Position numbers and translations under genes: made by a program. 64,000 nucleotides of DNA from assembly GCF_004614195.1 (NCBI RefSeq), contig NZ_SPUM01000038.1, positions 62,001 to 126,000 on the forward strand, in the 5' to 3' direction. The DNA comes from Massilia horti (GTDB taxonomy: Bacteria > Pseudomonadota > Gammaproteobacteria > Burkholderiales > Burkholderiaceae_D). Under the pieces are notes generated by a model. It ran no database searches. It was not told the origin of the DNA and saw only the letters and a list, made by a program, of their open reading frames with translations. Of this stretch, positions 8,564-16,456 are shown one piece after another. Each line of letters opens with the position of its first letter. The first letter of the stretch is position 1.

Positions 8564-10629
8564 TACCGGGCTCTGTTCATATCCCTAACGCTTCGCAAGT
8601 GTTGGCACATCTGACTTCGAAACAAATTGACCTCGGAAGTATCTGGGGGCAGGGGATGTCGAAGAAGTCGGATGCATCCGACGTGCTGGGCAATAGCCCA
8701 TCGCACGGTGTGATTGCGCGTGAACAGGCCCCAAGGTACCAGTTCCTTGCCCCCCAATTTGATAACCTGCCGGAGGAACTTAAGAAGCAGCCTCGCTGGG
8801 TTGTATGGCGTGCCGAAGGTGGGGCTGGTTTGAAGCCAACTAAGGTGCCCTACGATCCGACTCTGTCGACCTACCGCCGCGCAAGTTCGATCGACCCGCA
8901 GACCTGGGGCACGTACGAGCAGGCCGTTGCAGCGTACATGGAAGGGGGCTACACGGGCGTTGCCATTGTCCTGGACGGCGACGGCATCGTCGGCATCGAT
9001 ATCGATCACTGCATGATCGATGACGAACCGTCCCTGCCCGCGATGAGCCTTATGCATAAGCTCGGCGTTGAATACATCGAAGTCTCGCCGTCAGGGACCG
9101 GCCTCCGCGGATTCGGCTACGCGGAACAATTGCAGAAAGGAGTAAGCGGAAATCTCGACGGGCTGAAGGTTGAGCTGTATTCCAATAAGCGCTACCTCAC
9201 CATTACTGGCCGTGTGCTGAAATCCGGTCCGTTCGCTCGCCTTAACGGATTCACCGACCTGGCGAATACGATCAACGCCAACAAAGTCAGCAAGCCGGCA
9301 GGCGTGACGGCGACCGGAACGCAGGAGGAACGCCTCGCCGACTGGATGGGGCAGGTGTTCAGTGGCGATTTCTACCACGACAGCCTGCGTAACTTGGCCG
9401 GCTCGTTTATTGCGTCCGGCATGCAACCTGGTGCGGTCGTGTCATCCCTGCGTGGCCTCATGCATTCTTCTCGGGGACGGCACGATGATCGCTGGAAAGC
9501 GCGCATGAGTGAGATCCCGAAACTGGTGGACAGCGCCGTGAAGAAGTTCTCGCCGGAGGTAGTGGACCACAGCCGGCTGCTGCGACCCACGGCAAATGCC
9601 GCTAATGACAGCGAACCGACAACTCGCTTCAAGGTTCTGACTGCGGAACAGATGGCGCAAGCTGAATTCATCAAGTGGACTATTCGCGGCCTGCTGCCTC
9701 AGATCGGACTCGCGGCGCTGTTCGGCCCTAGCGGCTCTGGCAAGTCGTTCCTGACGCTGGACCTGAGCGTATCGATAGCGTCCGGCGTGCCCGAGTGGTA
9801 TGGCATGCGAGTCACGCAATGCCCCGTCACCTACTGCGTGTTGGAGGGCGAAGGCGGTATGGGCAAGCGTGTTGTCGCCTGGGAGAAGTACAGGGGGCAG
9901 AAGATGCCGGACACGTTGCGATTCATTGCGCAGCAGTTTGACCTCACTGTGGCCACCGACGTCGAAGAACTAGCAATCGCAATCCGCAGCGCGGGCGGTG
10001 CGAATGGCCTGATCGTGCTCGACACCTTGAACCGCGCGACCCCAGGCTCCGACGAAAACTCATCGAAGGACATGGGCGTAATCATCGCAAATACCAAAGC
10101 GCTGCAGCAGTTGACGGGCGGAATGGTGCTGCTGGTGCATCACACCGGCAAGGACGAAAGCAAGGGCATGCGCGGCCACTCCAGCCTGTTCGCAGCGATG
10201 GATTGCGTTATCGGTGTTGTCACCGGAAAGGGTCTGAGCTGGACGGTCGCCAAGTCCAAAGATGATGTCACTGGGACGCTGCACGGCTTCCGGCTCGAAC
10301 AAGTCGTGGTAGGCGAAGATGAGGACGGCAGCGATATCACGTCGTGCGTGGCGGTCTCCACCGCCCCAGCATTTGCCCAGTGTGGTTCCAAAAAACTGGG
10401 GCAAAACCAGCAAATTGCCCGTGACGTGTTGTGTGACCTGTTCAACTGCAATCCGGACGGTCTGCTGATCACCTACGGTGCCGCATACGATGCGGTAGCC
10501 GATGCAATGGATGTCGAGCCGAAGCGCAAGCGTGAACGTGCCAAGAAAACCATTGCGACGCTCGCACGGTACGGCATGATCGAGATGACCGACACGCATA
10601 TCAAGCGCCTGCCGGCGCTCGGAGACTAA
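8554..10629 (+). CDS. Primase-like / RepA-like ATPase replication protein
   Basis: The N-terminal half matches phage and plasmid primase-polymerase-like domains: RWVVWRAEG, KPTKVPYDP, an acidic motif in GIVGIDIDHC, EVSPSGTGLRGFGY and YLTITGR. The C-terminal half is a RecA/RepA-type ATPase with Walker A GPSGSGKS at residues 391-398, acidic LIVLDTLNR, LLVHHTGKD and a final winged-helix-like tail. It probably primes and drives replication of element 2, as the alpha protein does in P4-type satellites. ATG 8656 (MSKKSD) is a possible later start, since the first 34 residues look non-conserved. An origin-like repeat region follows directly. Confidence 0.8.
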   Translation: MQVIPGSVHIPNASQVLAHLTSKQIDLGSIWGQGMSKKSDASDVLGNSPSHGVIAREQAPRYQFLAPQFDNLPEELKKQPRWVVWRAEGGAGLKPTKVPYDPTLSTYRRASSIDPQTWGTYEQAVAAYMEGGYTGVAIVLDGDGIVGIDIDHCMIDDEPSLPAMSLMHKLGVEYIEVSPSGTGLRGFGYAEQLQKGVSGNLDGLKVELYSNKRYLTITGRVLKSGPFARLNGFTDLANTINANKVSKPAGVTATGTQEERLADWMGQVFSGDFYHDSLRNLAGSFIASGMQPGAVVSSLRGLMHSSRGRHDDRWKARMSEIPKLVDSAVKKFSPEVVDHSRLLRPTANAANDSEPTTRFKVLTAEQMAQAEFIKWTIRGLLPQIGLAALFGPSGSGKSFLTLDLSVSIASGVPEWYGMRVTQCPVTYCVLEGEGGMGKRVVAWEKYRGQKMPDTLRFIAQQFDLTVATDVEELAIAIRSAGGANGLIVLDTLNRATPGSDENSSKDMGVIIANTKALQQLTGGMVLLVHHTGKDESKGMRGHSSLFAAMDCVIGVVTGKGLSWTVAKSKDDVTGTLHGFRLEQVVVGEDEDGSDITSCVAVSTAPAFAQCGSKKLGQNQQIARDVLCDLFNCNPDGLLITYGAAYDAVADAMDVEPKRKRERAKKTIATLARYGMIEMTDTHIKRLPALGD

Positions 10630-10657
10630 TCCGAAGACGGACTGCATCAGCACCTAT

Positions 10658-10810
10658 CGAACCACCGAACCACCGAACCACTGACCTACTGATCGCATCT
10701 AGCCAGCCCTTCCCGTTTTCCCCTCCCCCTATAGGGGGAGTGGGAAAGGGCGGGAACAGTATGGGCCACCCGAAAAATCCCGATTGGGACAAAACGGGAA
10801 AGAGCGGGAA
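10658..10810 (+). other. Origin-like repeat region: iterons and palindrome
   Basis: Three perfect tandem copies of CGAACCAC lie at 10658-10681. A perfect 18-bp palindrome, CTCCCCCTATAGGGGGAG, lies at 10723-10740. TTCCCGTTTT at 10710-10719 is inverted as AAAACGGGAA at 10791-10800, and CGGGAA recurs at 10751, 10795 and 10805. Repeats of this kind just after a primase/ATPase gene resemble the origin or primase recognition region of small mobile elements. That role is an inference. Confidence 0.45.
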
Positions 10811-10887
10811 ACTGCAGTAGTTGGCCAAAGGCGAACGCAAAGTCGAATCACCTGCGGCAATAAATTCAATAAAGCTAAGGGGAAATC

Positions 10888-11238
10888 TTGACCAGCATTA
10901 CCACCTACATTGATACCAACGGCGTCATGGCGCATCCCGAAGGTGCCAAAACGATCACGCGCGCCGCACTCGTCGCAGTCCTGTGGACGTTCATTGACAT
11001 CTTCGGGCGCGAGCCGATGCTCAAGCGCCGAGATTTTGGTCATCGTGAGTTTTATTCCCCGAGCGATCTCGATACTTGGGACCTCGCGCTCGCGTTGCAA
11101 ATTATGCTCGATACCTTGGCTGTATGTCGCGATGAAGATAAACGCATCAGCTGGCTGAGGCAGTGCCTGTACGATCTGCTGGGCGACATGGACTCACCGC
11201 AGACTGTGTATTTTCAGGGCTATCCGTTCTACATCTAA
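10888..11238 (+). CDS. Hypothetical protein of element 2
   Basis: A 116-residue acidic protein (ITRAALVAVLWTFIDIFGRE, YSPSDLDTWDLALALQIML) that looks like one helical domain. I do not recognise a family. TTG 10888 is the first start in frame and has AAGGGGA about 4 bp upstream; an in-frame ATG at 10927 would lose 13 residues. It follows the origin-like region and precedes the zinc-ribbon-like protein in the same direction, so it may belong to an element 2 accessory operon. Confidence 0.65.
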   Translation: MTSITTYIDTNGVMAHPEGAKTITRAALVAVLWTFIDIFGREPMLKRRDFGHREFYSPSDLDTWDLALALQIMLDTLAVCRDEDKRISWLRQCLYDLLGDMDSPQTVYFQGYPFYI

Positions 11239-11331
11239 TTTACGGTAGTTGCGTACGTAGTTATCCTATCCATCCCCTACAGCGAACCTCGCATATATCT
11301 GCCCGGTTCGCTTTTCTTTTAGGTACCGTAA

Positions 11332-11883
11332 ATGAAAAAAGCCAAGGCGGCCCGGGTGCCGGTCCTCGAAAATGCGTTTGAAGTGAACCTGCCGAAGTTG
11401 CTGCGGATCGCGAAGGCCACAGGCTCGTCTCGGTTGCTGCTTGATGACGGCGACGTGCGGACTGTCGTGATGCTCACTGTGACGCACCTGGCGGTCTTCT
11501 TGGGCGGTCGGCCGTGGGTCGTGGACATTGTGCCCGTTCAGTGCTTAAAAGCTCGTGTACGGCCCCTCCTAAAGTGCCCGCGCGCGCACGAGGGGAATTT
11601 TCAGTCGCTGTACTATCGCGGCGGTGAGCTGGCGTGCCGACGATGCCAAGGCTTGCGATACGCTAGCACACTGGCGCCATCAATGGTCGGCCGTGAGCGG
11701 CTGGCTCGGCACAAGCTCATAAAAAAAATGGGCGGCGAGCCGGGGGAGGGCGTGCCGATGCGGAATGCTGGCGCTTGGCGAAAAAAGCACGCGCGCCAAA
11801 TTATCAAGCTCGGCGTACTCATGCAGGCCCACTACGAGCAGCTGCGGGCCTTTTTGGGACAGTCGAGCCAGGTTGGGGCCTGA
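11332..11883 (+). CDS. Hypothetical protein with a zinc-ribbon-like segment
   Basis: A 183-residue basic protein. Residues around 82-105 read LKCPRAHEG, FQSLYYRGGELACRRCQGLRY. The CxxC pair (CRRC), an upstream cysteine and LRYAS resemble a zinc ribbon found in unknown proteins of phage and genomic islands. The rest is helical and lysine/arginine-rich, which fits nucleic-acid binding. Only one clear CxxC pair is present; the other half of the ribbon appears degenerate (CP, then H). Function is unknown. Confidence 0.65.
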   Translation: MKKAKAARVPVLENAFEVNLPKLLRIAKATGSSRLLLDDGDVRTVVMLTVTHLAVFLGGRPWVVDIVPVQCLKARVRPLLKCPRAHEGNFQSLYYRGGELACRRCQGLRYASTLAPSMVGRERLARHKLIKKMGGEPGEGVPMRNAGAWRKKHARQIIKLGVLMQAHYEQLRAFLGQSSQVGA

Positions 11884-12180
11884 CGCCTTGGCCCGTCAGT
11901 ACAACATTAGCCGAGCCTCAGTCCTGAATATCGTCTCCTAGCGGCCTAGCAAGGGCATCGCTGTATATGTCTCTAAACCCGCCCTAGCGATATTTTCGTC
12001 AGTGCTTGGGGGATATTCCTTGCCCATCCCACGCGCGTTAAGCCAACTGCTCGACCTCCAGTGATTGCTTATTTTTCAGATCGGGCAACAGGTTACTTGA
12101 TTTGCCTCCTCGCACTTCCTGACCCCACCCAATGTTGCGCTGAGGCAGTCGAGCAAGAATAGCTGCTCACTGGCGCATTT
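11884..12180 (+). other. Gap with a possible helix-turn-helix fragment
   Basis: No full gene is visible. At 11882-11941 one frame reads DALARQYNISRASVLNIVS and then a stop, which resembles the C-terminal helix-turn-helix of resolvase or recombinase proteins. It has no start of its own, so it may be debris or the tail of the preceding gene after a frameshift. Nothing else in the gap is supported. Confidence 0.3.
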
Positions 12181-12549
12181 ATGAGTTGGGGCGAGCGGCC
12201 CAGCAGCGGCCCGCCGTTCCCCTCAGGTTGGCTGATGGGCGATGAGGAAGTAGCGCAGGAGGGCGTGGACCATTATTACGAGCTTGGCGAGCGGCCGGAG
12301 CCGAATTGGCTCATCTGCTTGTACGGCGCCCGTAAGCGAATCAAAGGCCGGTTCCACGACGGGCACGAATGGGGTCAGTACATGCGAGGGTACGGACAAC
12401 AGTCGTGGTTCATGAAGCTGCCCCCCAAGGTGAAGGCGTGTACTGTGCGGGTTCGGGAAATCAAGTCACACGATCCGGCAAAGAGTACGTGGACGGCTAC
12501 CGCCACCTGCAAGGGGAAGGAACTCGCGTCCCCGGTCATGCCGCCATGA
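12181..12549 (+). CDS. Hypothetical protein of element 2
   Basis: A 122-residue frame starting MSWGERPSSGPPFPSG, with PNWLICLYGARKRIKGRFHDGHEW and SWFMKLPPKVKACTVRVREI. The alternating pattern suggests a small beta-rich domain ending in CTVRVREIKSH. I do not recognise a family by name. No strong ribosome-binding site precedes the ATG. Overlapping frames here are shorter and less protein-like, so I keep only this one. Confidence 0.5.
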   Translation: MSWGERPSSGPPFPSGWLMGDEEVAQEGVDHYYELGERPEPNWLICLYGARKRIKGRFHDGHEWGQYMRGYGQQSWFMKLPPKVKACTVRVREIKSHDPAKSTWTATATCKGKELASPVMPP

Positions 12550-12893
12550 AAAAGCAACGGACGGGAAAACTAGCCCGGTAGGTCCGGCTGGCAGACTGGG
12601 ACCGCGATTAACGCGGACAACTGAACGTCGTGAGCGGGAATGCGTACTAAGCGCTGCGCGGTTCCCTTACTCACATTCCATATCCCTCCCATTTGCACGA
12701 AGGGTGCTGCTCGGGCATGTTGCCAATAAAACGGCGCGGCACCCAGGGGGCAGGGAAAAGGCGCCCCCAGTGCTGGCGATGTCCACCGTCCACGCCGTCA
12801 AAAAATTTTCGCTGCAGAAAAAACGAAATTTTTTTCAAAGCGGTTTTTTGCGCGAGCTATCATTGCGGTAGTTGCTTGGCACTCTGGTCAGTC
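12550..12893. other. Non-coding gap, AT-rich stretch
   Basis: No supported gene. Bases 12810-12860 contain A and T runs (AAAAAATTTTCG, GAAATTTTTTTC). The overlapping plus-strand frame at 12693-13124 runs antisense into the helicase gene and shows no protein-like features. Confidence 0.4.
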
Positions 12894-14459
12894 CTATTTG
12901 ACCTTCTCAGCAAGGGAAGGGAGGACCGGCCTTGCAAACTGGGGCAACTGAGGGAGAGGTTTCGCCGGCATGCGCGAGATCGGGGCCGCAACCGGCGGTT
13001 GAGTAGTAGCGAGCACTCGCGTAGCTGGTACATTCCATCTTTCTGCGAGTCTGGAGGGGACGACGAGGAGCTTTCGCGCTCGCGTTACAGCAACATAAAG
13101 GAGTCGGGCCTCCTCCTCATTTAATACCAGCTTGGGCGGGTTCTCCTTATTTAACCGAGGCTCGAAGTCGGAGAAGAGGGTGACAGAGTCCCACTCCTGC
13201 CCTTTCGCCTTGTGCCCGGTAGAGACGATCAAATCCGCCTTAGCTGCGTCAGGCGACACCGAACCCAGCATCTGAAGGAGAACTACCTCTCCATGTGTAG
13301 GAACAATCTTCACAAAGGACCGGAGATACTCGCCTTCTTCCGACTCAGAAAATTCAACGACCTCAGCCCAGTTCGCGAAGCCAAAAAACTCCGGTGACAC
13401 GGCCGATGTTCGGCGTTTGAGCCTGCTGACATCTTGCAACATCCCGACTAAGTCATCGATGCCGCCAACGACGTGAGGTCTGCGACTACCCGCGAGAGCA
13501 TCGACAACGACCTTAACGACACCAGCGTTGGTTCGGCAAATAGTCGTGCCCGTACTCCCCGCTGCAGCGATTTTCGTATCCCTATTCGGATCGCCAACGA
13601 CTCTTTTGGTCTCCCCGAGAATCCTCAGAATGGACGTGGCCGCATCAGCTACGGAGTCTCCAAATCTAAACGATCGGGTAAGGGCTGTTTCTGCCTCCGT
13701 TTTCACGCTGGCCATTGCGTTAATAGCCCCTCTCCACTCGTAGATTTGCTGGTAGCGGTCTCCCACCAACGTTAGATGGCTATCTTGGATCCGAAGGACG
13801 CTGAGCACTGCCTCATTGGTATCTTGCGCTTCGTCTAACAGAAGAAAGTCGCAATTTAGCTTCGGCCTCGAGAGCGACCAGCGCTTAAGGTATCCGTCGT
13901 GACCAAGTGGAGCATCGCTGGCGGGATCTAACATTCGATCCCAGAGGTGTGCGGCAAGCTTGCTTACGTACTCTCTGAACTCATCTCGGTACTCGGGATC
14001 GAGCCACCGCAGCTTACCAAACAAAGGAACGTGATGAACAACAAGTTCATCGTCACCGCTCTGGCAAAATCGTTGAATGGTCTTCGCGGTTAAGAAACCA
14101 AGCGACCTGGGCTTTAAGGTGATATTGCCAACTGCAATCTCCTCAAGGTTGAGAAGTTGGGCGACATGGTTGCCACGTAACCGCTGGGTAAGCTTCTCTT
14201 CGTCCCCGCCATATATGTTAGCGACTGCCCGATAGGCGAGTGCGTGGGTCGTTTTGCAATCAACATTTTTGGGGAACTTGGTCACGGCTTCTGTAGCGAC
14301 CTTCTTGTTGAATGCTAGGTAAAGGCCGTTTCTCCGGGTCGCCTTGCCAACCTCAACCAAAGTTGAAGTCTTTCCGGTACCAGCGAACGCACTGATTTTG
14401 AGCGATTGCGAAGTCTTGAAAAGATCAACAGCGTTTGCTTGTTCGTCAGTCAGTTTCAT
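12894..14459 (-). CDS. UvrD/Rep-like superfamily 1 helicase
   Basis: A 521-residue SF1 helicase, shorter than UvrD (about 720). Motifs in order are the Q-like motif LTDEQANAVDLF, Walker A AGTGKT at 26-31, Walker B LLLDEAQDTN, motif III LVGDRYQQIYEWRGA, STGHKAKGQEWDSV (motif V) and LLYVAVTRAR (motif VI). The accessory subdomains appear reduced. It likely uses ATP to translocate on single-stranded DNA. It faces away from the HEPN-retron cassette across a 560-bp gap. Compact UvrD-like helicases are common in defence loci, so defence or recombination are both possible. Confidence 0.85.
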   Translation of the reverse strand: MKLTDEQANAVDLFKTSQSLKISAFAGTGKTSTLVEVGKATRRNGLYLAFNKKVATEAVTKFPKNVDCKTTHALAYRAVANIYGGDEEKLTQRLRGNHVAQLLNLEEIAVGNITLKPRSLGFLTAKTIQRFCQSGDDELVVHHVPLFGKLRWLDPEYRDEFREYVSKLAAHLWDRMLDPASDAPLGHDGYLKRWSLSRPKLNCDFLLLDEAQDTNEAVLSVLRIQDSHLTLVGDRYQQIYEWRGAINAMASVKTEAETALTRSFRFGDSVADAATSILRILGETKRVVGDPNRDTKIAAAGSTGTTICRTNAGVVKVVVDALAGSRRPHVVGGIDDLVGMLQDVSRLKRRTSAVSPEFFGFANWAEVVEFSESEEGEYLRSFVKIVPTHGEVVLLQMLGSVSPDAAKADLIVSTGHKAKGQEWDSVTLFSDFEPRLNKENPPKLVLNEEEARLLYVAVTRARKLLVVPSRLAERWNVPATRVLATTQPPVAAPISRMPAKPLPQLPQFARPVLPSLAEKVK

Positions 14460-15017
14460 ACGCGCCTCGCAACCTGCGGAAGTGTACGTCGTGCTGCTGG
14501 ACCACGTTATTCGACGACACTCCGGTGATGGAATGTGAATCCTATCTACCTTGCGTTATCACACGCAAATGCAGTCGGAACGCTCGGCGATTCTGGTAAG
14601 GCTTAGGTGGGCGTGACCAAGCAACGCGTGTGGCGCAACTGTGCCCTTCGTCGGGGAAGCCAGGCTCTGGTGCCGAACACGAGGAAAGGAACAGCGTTCA
14701 GAAAATTTCTGGGCTGATCACTTGCCGAAAGTTGCTTGGTAGAGCTCGCCTTGCTCTATAGTAGGCCTCACGTGGCGCCACATGATGACCAGACACAAGT
14801 TCCTACTTGAGGCCGCGGAACGTTAAGCGCGGCGACGAAGAGGATTCCGATCAACGAAGGGTGTAGGGAGTACAAGCGACAGCAAAAGTCCTGAAGCTGA
14901 CGTTCGTGGTGCCCGAGAAGGGAAGGAACGAATAACTGCCGTACGACTGCGCTCGCAGACGTGCTTGCTTCCCTGATACACTACGTTTTCAAAGGTCATA
15001 ACTGCAGAAGTTCTCCC
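14460..15017. other. Divergent intergenic region between helicase and HEPN-retron operon
   Basis: About 560 bp with no supported gene, between divergent transcription units. It should hold promoters for both. A TATAGT box at about 14757 has TTGCTT roughly 19 bp before it, a weak sigma-70-like match. The minus-strand frame at 14823-15101 overlaps the next gene and has no protein-like features. Confidence 0.35.
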
Positions 15018-15575
15018 ATGTCGAAAAAACAGACATATGAGGTCGTCCAAACTACGCCGCTCGCCGTTCCCCATAGCAGCCTGCAGATCGTCGCGGATCA
15101 CTTGAGATCAGAGGCAGCCTCAAGATTTCGGACCCCCGACGGAGATTATTTTGGAAGGTCGGCATTTAATCGTTATTACTACGCCACTTTTCTGGAAATA
15201 AAGGTCGTCTTGGGAAGGCTTCGCAAAGAATGGGATGGAAATGTCGCCCATGCCGATATTCCTACGCTATTGCGGGTGCGTATCGTGGATGATTTGAAAA
15301 AAGGGAAGTCAAAAGCCGCTAAGGCTTCAGATGGTCACGCAATCTCTCTTTGTAGTCAAGGGATTGCCGCTGCTCGCCATTTGGCCGAAATGATGGAAAC
15401 ATGTCGAGCCATTCGGGTCGTCGCAGATTACAATCCAGAAATACCAGTTAAGTTTACTCAAGCCGATAATTTCACCCTTAGTTCGACTCCTGTTAATGAG
15501 GCTGGACGATGGCCAAATCGTGCGCGAGCGTGCTTGTCGTCGATAGAAGACGCATGGAGGCAAGTAAATGAATGA
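15018..15575 (+). CDS. HEPN-like domain protein, first gene of the retron cassette
   Basis: About 185 residues from ATG 15018 (MSKKQTYEVVQ); an upstream in-frame start at 14961 would add 19 unlikely residues. A helical pattern with RSAFNRYYYATFLEIKVVL, HADIPTLLRVRIVDDL and a late RVVADYNPEIPV resembles HEPN domains, which often carry RYYA/YYAxF near the start and xADY near the end. Many HEPN proteins are RNases of toxin or defence systems, but the canonical Rx4-6H motif is not certain here. It overlaps the next gene by 8 bp, so the two are likely coupled. Codon use is AT-richer than the flanking chromosome. Confidence 0.65.
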   Translation: MSKKQTYEVVQTTPLAVPHSSLQIVADHLRSEAASRFRTPDGDYFGRSAFNRYYYATFLEIKVVLGRLRKEWDGNVAHADIPTLLRVRIVDDLKKGKSKAAKASDGHAISLCSQGIAAARHLAEMMETCRAIRVVADYNPEIPVKFTQADNFTLSSTPVNEAGRWPNRARACLSSIEDAWRQVNE

Positions 15576-16296
15576 ACAAGAAGAAATTAATTTGTTACTT
15601 TCTTCATTTGACGTCACTTCCATAGGCGATTACGTAAGGGGGGATCGAGGTGAGGGTCACTATTTTATACGAATTGCCATTAGTCGGGACTCAAGCAATC
15701 ATCAAATTCCATCCAATCGAAAACTTCACGATTTATCCGTGGAATTAAAGAAAAATGGATATTTTGTTGAGTTCCTGCTAATTGATGACAAGAGTTTGGA
15801 TATAGAGGCTGGGCTTAGGGCCACGCTTCTGCATATTTTTGGCGAGCATGTTCGGAATTCTTTTGTCTCCATTCAGGCAAAAACTGCTCACGTTTGGATT
15901 GAGCCTAAGAAGCTCTTGTCACAGGAAATTTTTGGTTTAATTAGAGAAAAGGTTATCGATTATTTTCTTTCTTTTGACATTGTTGATGTACAGATTGCGC
16001 TTACAACGGCCGCAAACCTTCCTGGAATTTTAGTTTGCCTGCGTGCGATACGATTCCTTGCTCCAGTGGGACAACCAGCGCTTTCGGCTTACCTTTCGAA
16101 AGAGCGCTTCACGGTGCCTTCCGAAGATTGGCTTAGCCGTCGATTAGATGCCATGCGAAGGGAGGGAAGAGTTGTACGAACTGCTGAGGGGAAATATGCG
16201 CTCACAATGCAAAGTATTTTGACTCTTGGCTCCTCAAAGGGAAGGACTAGCCCCGATGTGAGACGCCTTCTTGCGCTCGCGAAACAAAGCCTGTAA
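15568..16296 (+). CDS. Unknown protein with C-terminal winged helix, retron cassette
   Basis: A 242-residue protein. The N-terminal two thirds form an alpha/beta domain (GHYFIRIAISRD, GYFVEFLLIDDKS, FVSIQAKTAHVWIEP) that I cannot place. Residues about 178-225 look like a winged helix: IRFLAPVGQPALSAYL, then SRRLDAMRREGRVVRTAEGK. The wing suggests DNA binding or RT/msDNA recognition. It overlaps the HEPN-like gene by 8 bp upstream, and its stop lies 10 bp before the inverted repeat opening the candidate retron RNA. It is therefore probably an accessory of that system. AT-rich composition points to recent transfer. Confidence 0.65.
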   Translation: MNEQEEINLLLSSFDVTSIGDYVRGDRGEGHYFIRIAISRDSSNHQIPSNRKLHDLSVELKKNGYFVEFLLIDDKSLDIEAGLRATLLHIFGEHVRNSFVSIQAKTAHVWIEPKKLLSQEIFGLIREKVIDYFLSFDIVDVQIALTTAANLPGILVCLRAIRFLAPVGQPALSAYLSKERFTVPSEDWLSRRLDAMRREGRVVRTAEGKYALTMQSILTLGSSKGRTSPDVRRLLALAKQSL

Positions 16297-16305
16297 TATT
16301 CGAGC

Positions 16306-16456
16306 GTGGGAGCCTCGACGAGAGTGTGTATCACACTCATTTGTCAAGACTTATCATAGAAGGGTGCCGGAAAACTCTCCGGCGCTCCTTCGAAGCACCG
16401 AAGATTTTTCCGGCCCCAAAACGAAAGTTAAAAACTTTGCTAAATGAGGCTCCCAC
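16306..16456 (+). ncRNA. Candidate retron msr-msd RNA
   Basis: Perfect 11-bp inverted repeats bound the segment: GTGGGAGCCTC at 16306-16316 and GAGGCTCCCAC at 16446-16456, in the place of retron a1 and a2. Between them are a 7-bp hairpin at 16322-16338 (GAGTGTG, loop TAT, CACACTC), an msr-like stem-loop, and a longer hairpin with a perfect 9-bp stem (GCCGGAAAA 16366-16374, TTTTCCGGC 16406-16414) whose loop can fold again (CGGCGCT with AGCACCG), like an msd. A small stem AAAGTT/AACTTT follows. It lies directly upstream of the RT gene, as in known retrons. The branching guanosine is not assigned. Confidence 0.7.

Noticed and set aside
12693..13124. Plus-strand frame of 143 codons before and over the helicase end
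   Set aside because: Runs antisense into the UvrD-like gene and has basic, low-quality sequence.
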